From: Roseicyclus sp965662675 | GTDB taxonomy: Bacteria; Pseudomonadota; Alphaproteobacteria; Rhodobacterales; Rhodobacteraceae | Assembly (NCBI RefSeq): GCF_965662675.1 | Contig: NZ_CBFIIK010000043.1 | Span: 1-18,741, forward strand | DNA: 18,741 nt | Direction of reading: 5' to 3' | Shown here: piece by piece, positions 7,203-14,676 of the stretch | Numbering within the stretch: position 1 is the first letter of the stretch | Layout: each line of letters begins with the position of its first letter | Notes under the pieces: generated by a model | The model's input: the letters and a program-made list of their open reading frames with translations, nothing else | The model's database searches: none | What the model was told of the DNA's origin: nothing | Position numbers and translations under genes: made by a program

Positions 7203-7619
7203 ATGCCCATTTCCGACCTCATCCAGCTTATCTATTCTTCGCGCCCATTCGGGTATGACGAGGCAACGCTGTCGGGCATCCTTTTGAATGCCCGACAGGG
7301 CAATCAACGCGACGGGATCACCGGGGCGCTGATTTGTCGGCGCGACATCTATCTGCAATTGCTCGAGGGGCCAGCGGCAGCGGTGCAGGCGCTCTATGCG
7401 CGTATCCGACGCGATGACCGCCATCTTGAGGTCCGCGAGCATGTGAATGAACGCGTCCCTGCCCGGCTTTTCGCGGATTGGGCGATGCTGCACGATCCGG
7501 CGCAAAGCCTGATCTGGTCGCCTGATGAGTTGACCGATGACAAGCGCGCAAGTTTGACACCTGCCGAGTTGCGCCGCGTTTTCGAGATGCTGGCCGCTAC
7601 CACCCAAGCCACGCCCTAA
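7203..7619 (+). CDS. Stand-alone BLUF-domain blue-light sensor
   Basis: A 138-residue cytosolic flavin photoreceptor consisting of a single BLUF domain (about residues 5-97) and a short helical tail (about residues 107-131). BLUF domains bind FAD and signal by rearranging a hydrogen-bond network after blue light. The key residues are visible: Y11 (LIYSS), N34 (ARQGNQRDGITGAL), Q52 (LQLLEGP), W93 and M95 (FADWAM), matching Y21, N45, Q63, W104 and M106 of AppA. DDRHLEV is also typical. There is no output enzyme domain, as in PixD/BlrB-type short proteins, so it must act through a partner. AGGAG at 7196-7200 precedes ATG 7203. It lies 117 bases after hemP and is closed by a strong terminator. 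The partner is unknown. Confidence 0.93.
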   Translation: MPISDLIQLIYSSRPFGYDEATLSGILLNARQGNQRDGITGALICRRDIYLQLLEGPAAAVQALYARIRRDDRHLEVREHVNERVPARLFADWAMLHDPAQSLIWSPDELTDDKRASLTPAELRRVFEMLAATTQATP

Positions 7620-7636
7620 TGACCCGAATAATACAA

Positions 7637-7664
7637 AAAAGGCCCCCGTCACCGGGGGCCTTTT
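7637..7664. terminator. Bidirectional intrinsic terminator
   Basis: A 12-bp perfect stem (7637-7648 with 7653-7664) around the 4-base loop TCAC. It is GC-rich in the middle and flanked by A-run on the left and T-run on the right, so it can end transcription of the BLUF gene on the plus strand and of pntB on the minus strand, which converge here. Confidence 0.9.
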
Positions 7665-7684
7665 GCTGTGCCTGAACCCGTTGA

Positions 7685-9172
7685 TCAACTGATCTTGGGC
7701 AAAAGCTCATCAAGCGACTTTTTCGCGTCACCATAGAACATGCGCGTGTTTTCCTTGAAAAACAGCGGGTTCTCGATGCCGGAATAGCCCGTGCCTTGGC
7801 CGCGCTTGGAGACGAAGACCTGCTTGGCTTTCCACACCTCAAGCACCGGCATGCCGGCGATGGGGCTGTTGGGATCGTCTTGCGCAGCGGGGTTCACGAT
7901 ATCGTTCGAGCCGATGACGATCACCACATCGGTCGAGGGGAAATCATCGTTGATCTCGTCCATCTCCAGCACGATGTCATAGGGCACCTTGGCCTCGGCC
8001 AGCAGCACGTTCATGTGGCCCGGCAAACGCCCTGCAACAGGGTGGATGGCGAAACGCACTTCCTTGCCTGCCGCGCGTAGCTTGCGGGTCAACTCCGAGA
8101 CCGATTGCTGCGCTTGCGCCACGGCCATGCCATAGCCCGGCACGATCACCACGCTGTCGGCCTCGTTCAAGGCGGTCGCCACACCATCGGCGTCGATCGC
8201 GATCTGCTCGCCCTCGATGGCCTGCTGCTCGCCCTTGGCGCCGCCAAAGCCGCCCAAGATGACGGAGACGAAGCTACGGTTCATGGCCTTGCACATGATG
8301 TAAGACAAGATCGCACCGGACGAGCCCACGAGCGCGCCCACAACGATCAGGAGGTCGTTGCCGAGCGAAAAGCCGATCGCCGCCGCAGCCCAGCCGGAAT
8401 AGCTGTTCAGCATCGAGACCACGACGGGCATGTCGGCGCCGCCGATGCCCATGATCAGGTGGTAGCCGATGAAGAGTGCCAAAAGCGTCAGCACGACCAA
8501 GGTCCAGCCGCCCGCGCCACCCAGATACATCGCCGCCAGCACGACAGACGCCGTAGCAGCCCCCGCGTTGAGCATATGTCCGCCGGGCAGCTGCTTGGCC
8601 GTGCTATCGACGCGACCCGCCAGCTTGCCATAAGCGATGACAGAACCGGTGAAGGTCACGGCACCGATCCAGATCCCCAAGACCAGTTCGACCCGCAAGA
8701 TACCGACCTCGACCGCCGTTTTCTTGGCCAACAGGGCCGCGAAATTCGACATCGTACCGATCATCTCGTAGACCGGGGTGGCCAGCGGCCCTTCGGGCTG
8801 CGGGAAGGCCATGCCAGCCGTTCTGAGTACTTCGCCCACGCTGACCAATTCGATATGGGCGTTGAAACCCACGAAGACGGCGGCCAGACCGACCAGCGAG
8901 TGCATGATCGCCACAAGCTCGGGCATTTGCGTCATCTGCACCTTGGTGGCGAGCTGATAGCCCACGCCCGCACCCGCCGCGATCAAGATCAGCGACATCA
9001 GCCACAGACCCGCGCCCGGCCCGATCAAGGTGGCAACCACCGCGATCGCCATGCCCGCAATGCCATACCAGACGGCGCGCTTGGCGCTTTCCTGCCCCGA
9101 GAGACCCCCGAGCGACAGGATGAAGAGAACGCCCGCGACCGCGTAGGCCGCAATGGTGAAACCGAAATCCAT
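7685..9172 (-). CDS. pntB: NAD(P) transhydrogenase subunit beta
   Basis: The 495-residue beta subunit of the proton-translocating transhydrogenase, which makes NADPH from NADH at the expense of the proton gradient in the inner membrane. The first about 280 residues are very hydrophobic, with many membrane helices (domain II). The C-terminal about 180 residues form the NADP(H)-binding domain III, seen in VPGYGMAVAQAQQSVSEL, the segment GSNDIVNPAAQDDPNSPIAG, and KRGQGTGYSGIENPLFF, where KRG contacts the 2'-phosphate in known structures. Length fits the family (about 460-500). It begins 19 bases after pntA's stop, with a G-rich GGCAGGGG stretch ahead of ATG 9172 as a plausible ribosome binding site. 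It is the distal gene of the pntAB operon and ends before the shared terminator. Confidence 0.97.
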   Translation of the reverse strand: MDFGFTIAAYAVAGVLFILSLGGLSGQESAKRAVWYGIAGMAIAVVATLIGPGAGLWLMSLILIAAGAGVGYQLATKVQMTQMPELVAIMHSLVGLAAVFVGFNAHIELVSVGEVLRTAGMAFPQPEGPLATPVYEMIGTMSNFAALLAKKTAVEVGILRVELVLGIWIGAVTFTGSVIAYGKLAGRVDSTAKQLPGGHMLNAGAATASVVLAAMYLGGAGGWTLVVLTLLALFIGYHLIMGIGGADMPVVVSMLNSYSGWAAAAIGFSLGNDLLIVVGALVGSSGAILSYIMCKAMNRSFVSVILGGFGGAKGEQQAIEGEQIAIDADGVATALNEADSVVIVPGYGMAVAQAQQSVSELTRKLRAAGKEVRFAIHPVAGRLPGHMNVLLAEAKVPYDIVLEMDEINDDFPSTDVVIVIGSNDIVNPAAQDDPNSPIAGMPVLEVWKAKQVFVSKRGQGTGYSGIENPLFFKENTRMFYGDAKKSLDELLPKIS

Positions 9173-9191
9173 CTGTTCTACCCCTGCCCGC

Positions 9192-10775
9192 TCAAGATTT
9201 CTGGAACATGGCGAGCATGCGCCGTGTCACGAGGAAGCCGCCGAAGATGTTCACGGAGGCCATGAAGATGCCCAAGGCCGCCAAAAGCGTGATCAAGATC
9301 GAACTTGAGCCGATCTGCATCAAGGCACCCAAGATGACGATCGAGGAAATCGCGTTCGTCACAGCCATCAATGGCGTGTGCAGGCTGTGGGCCACGTTCC
9401 AGATCACCTGGAAGCCGATGAAGACCGACAGCACGAAAACGATGAAATGCTGCATGAAGCTGGCGGGCGCAATTAGGCCCACGCCCAGCACCAAAGCACC
9501 GCCCACGGCCAGAAGCGTGACCTGGTTCTTGGTCTGCGCCTTGAAGGCGGCCACTTCTTGCGCGCGCTTTTCCTCGGGCGTCAGCTCCTTGGGCTTTTCT
9601 TTCTTCGAGGCCGCCGCGATGGCCGCCACCTTGGGCGGCGGCGGCGGATAGGTGATCTCGCCTCCAAAAACCGCAGTGGCCCCGCGAATGACGTCATCTT
9701 CCATGTTGTGATTGACCGCGCCATCCTTTGCCGGGGTCAAATCCGTCATCATGTGACGAATATTGGTGGAATAGAGCGTCGAGGCCTGTGCCGCCATCCG
9801 GCTTGGGAAATCGGTATAGCCGATGATCACCACGCCATTGTCGCTGACCACGCGCTCGTCGGCCTTGGTCAACTCGCAGTTGCCGCCACGCTCGGCGGCC
9901 AGATCGATGATGACTGAACCGGGCTTCATCGCCGCGACCATGTCCTTGGTCCAGAGTAGCGGCGCAGGGCGGCCGGGGATCAGGGCGGTCGTGATAACGA
10001 TATCCATTTCGGGCGCGATCTCGCGGAATTTCGCAAGTTGCTTGGCTTGGAATTCCGGGCTTTGCGGCGGCGCGTAGCCGCCCGTGGCCGCACCATCGGG
10101 CAATTCATCGGCCGAAAACTCGAGAAAGACGAATTCCGCACCCATCGATTCGATCTGTTCGGCCACTTCGGGCCGCACGTCGAAGGCATAGGTGATCGCA
10201 CCCAGCGAGGTCGCCGTGCCGATGGCGGCAAGACCTGCCACACCCGCCCCTACGACCAACACTTTTGCAGGGGGCACCTTGCCCGCCGCCGTCACCTGAC
10301 CGGTGAAGAAGCGGCCGAAATTGTTGCCCGCCTCAATCACTGCGCGGTAGCCCGCGATATTGGCCATGGACGACAGCGCGTCCATCTTTTGCGCACGCGA
10401 GATGCGTGGGACCATGTCCATCGCGATCACATTCGTGCCAGCGGCTTTTGCCGTTTCCATCATCTTTTCGTTCTGGCCGGGCCAGAAGAACGAGATCAAA
10501 AGCTGCCCTTCGCGGAAACGCTTGGCCTCGGCGGTGGTCGGCGGGCGCACCTTGGCGACGATATCGGCGGCCTTCCACAGCGCAGGTGCGGTTTTCACCA
10601 CCTCGACGCCGGCGGCCTGATAGGCGGCATCGGTAAACCCGGCAGCCGCGCCGGCACCGGCCTCGATCACGCAATCATATCCAAGTTTCTGAAGCTGGAG
10701 CGCGCTATCGGGGGTCATCGCCACCCGTGCTTCGCCCGGCTCAATTTCCTTCGGAGCGCCTATCTTCACTGTCAT
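9192..10775 (-). CDS. pntA: NAD(P) transhydrogenase subunit alpha
   Basis: The 527-residue alpha subunit, with NAD(H)-binding domain I (about residues 1-380) joined to a C-terminal membrane part of about four helices (about residues 430-520), as in E. coli PntA; it is not split into PntAA and PntAB as in Rhodospirillum rubrum. It starts TVKIGAPKEIEPGEARVAMTP. The Rossmann segment VLVVGAGVAGLAAIGTATSLGA binds NAD. The catalytic-loop region near GTNVIAMDMVPRISRAQKMD is present. A charged, Pro-rich linker (five prolines, then a Lys/Glu-rich helix, about residues 382-425) separates the domains. ATG 10775 is chosen from homology to the MxVKIGAPKE start and the AAAGAGGGG directly before it; an in-frame start at 10832 is less likely. 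pntB follows on the same transcript. Confidence 0.97.
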   Translation of the reverse strand: MTVKIGAPKEIEPGEARVAMTPDSALQLQKLGYDCVIEAGAGAAAGFTDAAYQAAGVEVVKTAPALWKAADIVAKVRPPTTAEAKRFREGQLLISFFWPGQNEKMMETAKAAGTNVIAMDMVPRISRAQKMDALSSMANIAGYRAVIEAGNNFGRFFTGQVTAAGKVPPAKVLVVGAGVAGLAAIGTATSLGAITYAFDVRPEVAEQIESMGAEFVFLEFSADELPDGAATGGYAPPQSPEFQAKQLAKFREIAPEMDIVITTALIPGRPAPLLWTKDMVAAMKPGSVIIDLAAERGGNCELTKADERVVSDNGVVIIGYTDFPSRMAAQASTLYSTNIRHMMTDLTPAKDGAVNHNMEDDVIRGATAVFGGEITYPPPPPKVAAIAAASKKEKPKELTPEEKRAQEVAAFKAQTKNQVTLLAVGGALVLGVGLIAPASFMQHFIVFVLSVFIGFQVIWNVAHSLHTPLMAVTNAISSIVILGALMQIGSSSILITLLAALGIFMASVNIFGGFLVTRRMLAMFQKS

Positions 10776-11118
10776 CCCCTCTTTGACATGGCCGTGTCTT
10801 GCAGCCCCATAGCAACACATCACGCGCTTCACAACCGGGCTACGCGCGACACTTTATTGCGCATACAATGGCATACCGTTTGCGATGGTTACCGCGCCGC
10901 GCCGCGCTGCATCAAAAAGCACCATCGCGCCCGTACCGCACAGCAATGCCGATCAGGTCGTCGAAATAAGTGGAAATTCATGCGGGCCAACCCGTGAGGG
11001 GGATTTTTCCCTGCCTTGCTGGGGGCTTGGACTGATCCGTATGCGATTGTATCCAGACAAACCCCCAATATCGTTGCATTTTTTTGGTTTACACCAGCGC
11101 CACAAAGCTTATCTGAGA
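10776..11118. promoter_or_regulatory. Divergent intergenic region between pntA and the DUF3422 gene
   Basis: 343 bases with no credible gene, although the plus frame stays open back to 10885. For pntA a weak minus-strand promoter can be proposed: TTGTGA (complement of 10829-10834), 17-base spacer, TATGGG (complement of 10806-10811). For the plus strand, TTGTAT at 11047-11052 and TATCGT at 11069-11074 are 16 bases apart. A direct repeat GCATAC-aatg-GCATAC lies at 10861-10876. These are pattern matches only. Confidence 0.25.
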
Positions 11119-12429
11119 ATGCACAACTCTCACGGAACAATGCTGATGCTGCTCGAAGATCACCCGCTGCGCTACCGGCTTGCCAATGAGCTGCATGCAA
11201 GGCCCTTTCCCGAGATTGCGGCCCCCGCGCAGGCGATCTTCGTCGCGATCAAGCAACCCAAGGATGCCGCCAAGCGCGATCGCGATCTGGACCGGGCGCA
11301 TTTGCTGGCATTGCTCGACAGGTTCGGGGCCGACCACCCCGCCCCGGATGCGACCCATTTCTTCGGCGATCTGGGCAAGTTCCAGCTGAAATGGGAACAG
11401 CACACCGAATTCGTGACCTACACCGCCTTTCTGCCCGCCAATGGCGAGCGCCCCTTCGATCCGGCGGCTTGGGAGGTTTTTCCCGAGGAATGGCTGTCGC
11501 GCGCGCCGGGTGTGCGCATCACCTCGGCCCACATCCGCGTGGACCCCGCACCCAGCGACCATGCCGTGATCGCGGGATTGATCAACGACTGGATGGTCCC
11601 CGAAAGCCTGGCCGTCAGCCATGTGCTTGACGGCACCGCCGTGATCGCGGGCGATTTCCGCATCGACAGCAACGGCCATATGCGTTTCGCGGTGTTTTGC
11701 CAGGCCGATACCGGCAGCCGCCGCATCGGACGGATCGTGCAGCGCATCTGCGAGATCGAGACCTACAAGGCGATGTCGATGCTGGGCCTTCCGCCCTCGC
11801 GCGAGATCGCCAATCGCATGGCCGAGATGGACGAAAGCCTTGTGCAGATCGTGGCCGATATGACCGGCGATCTGGCAAAGCCCGAAGAAACCCTGAGCCA
11901 GCTTTTGGCGCTTGCCGCCGAATTGGAGCGGCTGCAAACCGAAAGCGCCTTTCGTTTCGGGGCGACCGGCGCCTATGAGGCCTTGGTCAATCAGCGGATC
12001 GAGGTCTTGCGCGAAGAGCGTTTCATGGGCCGCCAGACCTTCGGCGAATTCATGATGCGCCGCTATGATCCCGCGATGCGCACCATCAAGGCGACCGAGC
12101 GGCGGCTTTTGTCGATGACCGAACGCGCGATCCGGGCAGGGGATTTGCTGCGCACAAGGGTGGATGTCGACCGCTCGGCGCAGAACCAAGCGCTGCTCGA
12201 AAGCATGGACAAGCGCGCCGATCTGCAATTGCGGCTGCAAAAGACGGTCGAGGGTCTGTCGGTCGTGGCGATCAGCTATTATGCGGTGAACCTTGTGGTC
12301 TATCTGCTCGGGCCACTTGCCGAACCGCTTGCCGTGCCGAAAACATGGCTGACGGCCATGGCCGTGATCCCCGTCGTGCTGGCCGTGTGGTGGACCATCG
12401 GCGCGCTTCGGCGGTCGATGGACAAGTAA
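11119..12429 (+). CDS. DUF3422 (COG4949) membrane-anchored protein
   Basis: A 436-residue protein of the DUF3422 family, described in COG4949 as uncharacterised membrane-anchored proteins. The family's diagnostic N-terminus, HPLRYRLANELHARPFPEI, is at about residues 14-32. A large soluble domain follows (to about residue 240), then a long helical, coiled-coil-like region rich in Glu/Arg (about 240-375). Two C-terminal membrane helices end the protein (about 379-400, VVAISYYAVNLVVYLLGPLA; about 411-430, LTAMAVIPVVLAVWWTIGAL) with a short Arg-rich tail. The start is uncertain: ATG 11119 has only GAGA next to it, and ATG 11140 (GGAACA upstream) would give 429 residues. The open frame further upstream lacks family similarity. 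It is divergent from pntAB. Function unknown; the shape recalls two-helix membrane channels such as CorA, but that is speculation. Confidence 0.88.
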   Translation: MHNSHGTMLMLLEDHPLRYRLANELHARPFPEIAAPAQAIFVAIKQPKDAAKRDRDLDRAHLLALLDRFGADHPAPDATHFFGDLGKFQLKWEQHTEFVTYTAFLPANGERPFDPAAWEVFPEEWLSRAPGVRITSAHIRVDPAPSDHAVIAGLINDWMVPESLAVSHVLDGTAVIAGDFRIDSNGHMRFAVFCQADTGSRRIGRIVQRICEIETYKAMSMLGLPPSREIANRMAEMDESLVQIVADMTGDLAKPEETLSQLLALAAELERLQTESAFRFGATGAYEALVNQRIEVLREERFMGRQTFGEFMMRRYDPAMRTIKATERRLLSMTERAIRAGDLLRTRVDVDRSAQNQALLESMDKRADLQLRLQKTVEGLSVVAISYYAVNLVVYLLGPLAEPLAVPKTWLTAMAVIPVVLAVWWTIGALRRSMDK

Positions 12430-12439
12430 ATGGGGGGTT

Positions 12440-12458
12440 TCGCCTGCCTTGCAGGCGA
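12440..12458. repeat. Short perfect hairpin downstream of the DUF3422 gene
   Basis: TCGCCTGC pairs exactly with GCAGGCGA across the three-base loop CTT (8-bp stem). It starts ten bases after the DUF3422 stop codon and stands directly before a second, larger hairpin. No T-run follows it, so alone it is unlikely to be a terminator; it may protect the mRNA 3' end. Confidence 0.6.
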
Positions 12459-12463
12459 CCCGT

Positions 12464-12502
12464 GCGAGAGGGCGCTGCCCCCTCGCGTACCGTATTGTTT
12501 TT
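12464..12502 (+). terminator. Probable intrinsic terminator of the DUF3422 gene
   Basis: GCGAGAGGG (12464-12472) pairs with CCCCCTCGC (12478-12486) with one mismatch and a five-base loop. A T-rich stretch ending TTGTTTTT follows within about 15 bases. It ends before the convergent acyl-CoA synthetase gene's stop at 12518. The gap between stem and T-run is longer than ideal. Confidence 0.5.
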
Positions 12503-12517
12503 GAAGCAAAGATGGTG

Positions 12518-14146
12518 TCAGGGGTTATGTTGGTCGCGCAAGGCGCGCCGCATGATCTTGCCTGTGGCCGTCATCGGCAGGGTTTGCACGCGGATGATCT
12601 TGCGCGGCACACAATGGGCCGAGACCTTTTCCCGGACAAGCGCTTGCAGCGCGGTGGTGAGCTGATCGCCACCCGCCCCCGCGCGCAACACCACATGGGC
12701 CACGACGATCTCGGTACGGATCGGATCACGCTCGCCCACCACGGCGGCCATGACGACATCGGGATGGGTCATGAGCGCTTGTTCAATCTCGACCGGACCG
12801 ATGCGATAGCCCGCCGATGTGATGATGTCGTCGTCACGCGCATGGAAGGTGATTTGCCCCGCCGCATCGCGGCTTGCCAGATCACCCGTGCGCAGCCAGC
12901 CATCGACGCATTTTTTCGCCGTCGCCTCGGGCTTGTTCCAATAGCGCAGGAACATGACCGGGTCGGGCGCGCGGATGCAGATCTCGCCAACCTCGCCGGT
13001 GCCGACCGGACCATTGGCATCGCGCAGGCTGACCTCGTGGCCGGGTACAGGCAGGCCCATCGCGCCTGGGCGGCGCTGCATCGGCCCGCTGACGGCGGCG
13101 ATGACCAGATTGGCCTCGGTCTGCCCATAGAACTCGTTGATCTGGCAGCCCAAAACGTCATGCCCCCAATCGAGCAGATCTGCGCCCAACGCCTCGCCGC
13201 CCGATCCGATGGCGCGCAGCGAAAGGCCCTTGGGGCGCGGGGCCGAGCGCATCAGGCGCAAGGCGGTCGGCGGGATGAAGGCATTGGTCACGCCTTCCTC
13301 GGCCATGAGGCGAAAGGCTGCCTCGGGGTCGAACTTGGCCGCGCGGTGGGCCACCAGCGGCACGCCGTAATAAAGGCAAGGCATGGCCATATCCATCAGC
13401 CCGCCGATCCAGGCCCAATCCGCAGGCGTCCAGCCGATATCGCCCGGCTGCGGGAAGAAATCTTGGGATAGCTCCATGCAGGGCAGATGGCCGAGCAAAA
13501 AGCGATGCGCATGCAACACCCCCTTGGGATCGCCCGTGGTGCCGGAGGTGTAGATCATCATCGCAGGGTCATCGGCGGTGGTGGCGAGCGGGCGATGGTC
13601 TGCGGGCCCTGCGATCATGGCCGCGAAGGACAAGACGGGCGCGCGCGCCGGGCCGGTGGTGATGATGGTCGTGAGCGCGGGCAGATCGGGAGCCAGCGCC
13701 ATGATCCGCGCGAGCCCCTCGGCATCGGTGACGATGGCCTTGGCACCGGAATCGCGCAGCCGGTAGGCCAGCGCGTCATGCCCGAACAAGGTAAAGAGCG
13801 GCAAGGAAATCGCGGCACGCTTCATCGCCGCGAAATGGGTGATCAATGCGGCGGGATGCTGGGGCAAGAAGACGGCGACCCTGTCGCCACGCCCGATACC
13901 TTTCGCGGCCAATCCCGCCGCTAGCGCATCGGAGGCGCGCTTGAGTTGCCCATATCGCCACAAAACGGTGCCGGCTTGCGGGTCGCGGTGGATGATCGCG
14001 ACCTTGTCGGGTTCTGCCGCAGCCCAGCTATCGCAGCACAGATGCGCGATGTTGAGCGTTTCGGGCACGGCCCAGCGAAAGCCGCGCCTCAACCCCTCCC
14101 AATCGGCACGCTGCTTGAACAGGCGCCGGTCGGGCAGATCAGGCAT
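12518..14146 (-). CDS. AMP-dependent acyl-CoA synthetase
   Basis: A 542-residue adenylate-forming enzyme that activates a carboxylic acid with ATP to an acyl-adenylate and then to the CoA thioester. The order of motifs is complete: P-loop MIYTSGTTGDPKGVLH (about residues 197-212), EFYGQTEA (338-345), GWLRTGDLA (416-424), the hinge and A8 segment RDDDIITSAGYRIGPVEIE (437-455), and PMTATGKIMRR with catalytic Lys530. The overall resemblance is to the acetyl/medium-chain (ACSM-like) branch rather than long-chain FadD; the exact acid is not determinable. ATG 14146 lies inside the last codons of the upstream lipoprotein gene (8-base overlap), so the two are coupled. No clear ribosome binding site is seen. 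It converges on the DUF3422 gene. Confidence 0.93.
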   Translation of the reverse strand: MPDLPDRRLFKQRADWEGLRRGFRWAVPETLNIAHLCCDSWAAAEPDKVAIIHRDPQAGTVLWRYGQLKRASDALAAGLAAKGIGRGDRVAVFLPQHPAALITHFAAMKRAAISLPLFTLFGHDALAYRLRDSGAKAIVTDAEGLARIMALAPDLPALTTIITTGPARAPVLSFAAMIAGPADHRPLATTADDPAMMIYTSGTTGDPKGVLHAHRFLLGHLPCMELSQDFFPQPGDIGWTPADWAWIGGLMDMAMPCLYYGVPLVAHRAAKFDPEAAFRLMAEEGVTNAFIPPTALRLMRSAPRPKGLSLRAIGSGGEALGADLLDWGHDVLGCQINEFYGQTEANLVIAAVSGPMQRRPGAMGLPVPGHEVSLRDANGPVGTGEVGEICIRAPDPVMFLRYWNKPEATAKKCVDGWLRTGDLASRDAAGQITFHARDDDIITSAGYRIGPVEIEQALMTHPDVVMAAVVGERDPIRTEIVVAHVVLRAGAGGDQLTTALQALVREKVSAHCVPRKIIRVQTLPMTATGKIMRRALRDQHNP

Positions 14147-14588
14147 CGCCGATGACGGTGAGCGTGGACAGCGCGGTCAGTTGCAGACCCAAGGCCGTGA
14201 AACCCGCCAGCGAAAGGCGCGATCCCGAGCCGCGCGCGCCGCCGGTGGGGCGAAGCTCCACCGCGATCTGGCGGCCATTCTCGGCGACGATGCGCCCGGT
14301 CATGGGCGCGTTGACCAAAGGCGTCTCAAGCCAGAGGCCCGGGATGGTCGCATCGCCCAAGGATGTAACGCTGAAGCCCAAGAAACGGCCCTCGGCTTGG
14401 GGCTGCTCGGCGATCGGCACTTCGGCACTGCTGAGCGATTGATCGGTGGCCGTATCCACGGTGGTCGGGCCACCGGCGGGCGGTGTCTCGATGGTCAAGG
14501 GCGCGTCGGCGGTGCGATCGACGACGCCACAGGCAGCCAGCGAGAGGGCGAGAAACGGGGCGAGCAATGGGGCGACGGTCATGTTCAT
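14139..14588 (-). CDS. Small putative lipoprotein
   Basis: A 149-residue protein with a lipoprotein signal peptide: MNMTVAPLLAPFLALSLAAC with lipobox LAAC and the lipidated Cys at residue 20. It is expected in the outer or inner membrane facing the periplasm. Residues 21-65 are Thr/Ala/Pro-rich and probably flexible. The rest (about 66-149, starting GRFLGFSVTSLGDATIPGLWL) is a small conserved-looking beta-rich domain with a Gly/Ser/Arg-rich turn (TGGARGSGSRLSLAGF). I do not recognise a functional family. The gene is divergent from moaA (88 bases between starts) and its 3' end overlaps the acyl-CoA synthetase start by 8 bases. ATG 14582 (third codon) is an equally possible start. No clear ribosome binding site. 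Confidence 0.7.
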   Translation of the reverse strand: MNMTVAPLLAPFLALSLAACGVVDRTADAPLTIETPPAGGPTTVDTATDQSLSSAEVPIAEQPQAEGRFLGFSVTSLGDATIPGLWLETPLVNAPMTGRIVAENGRQIAVELRPTGGARGSGSRLSLAGFTALGLQLTALSTLTVIGDA

Positions 14589-14631
14589 GTGCGCAAACTA
14601 GGAGCTTTCACGACCAGCTTCAACAGATGTT

Positions 14632-14645
14632 GCAAGCTCTCTTGC
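14632..14645. repeat. Small inverted repeat in the lipoprotein/moaA divergent region
   Basis: GCAAG and CTTGC flank CTCT (5-4-5) about 30 bases upstream of the moaA ATG and 43 bases upstream of the lipoprotein start. It could be an operator half-site pair or an mRNA leader hairpin, or chance. No molybdenum-cofactor riboswitch-sized structure fits in this 88-base gap. Confidence 0.3.
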
Positions 14646-14676
14646 TCCTGCGCGATGGGCCGCATAGTTTGCCATC

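Noticed and set aside
8105..9265. Long plus-strand open frame (about 386 codons) opposite pntB and the end of pntA
   Set aside because: It is His/Arg/Asp-rich with no domain resemblance, and arises from the strong GC3 bias of the highly conserved pntB on the other strand.
10885..11118. Possible N-terminal extension of the DUF3422 protein
   Set aside because: The 78 extra residues have no hydrophobic or family pattern, while the family N-terminus begins just after ATG 11119; the stretch is more likely regulatory DNA.
11089..12240. Minus-strand frame of about 383 codons opposite the DUF3422 gene
   Set aside because: No recognisable motif, and it lies fully inside a conserved family gene.
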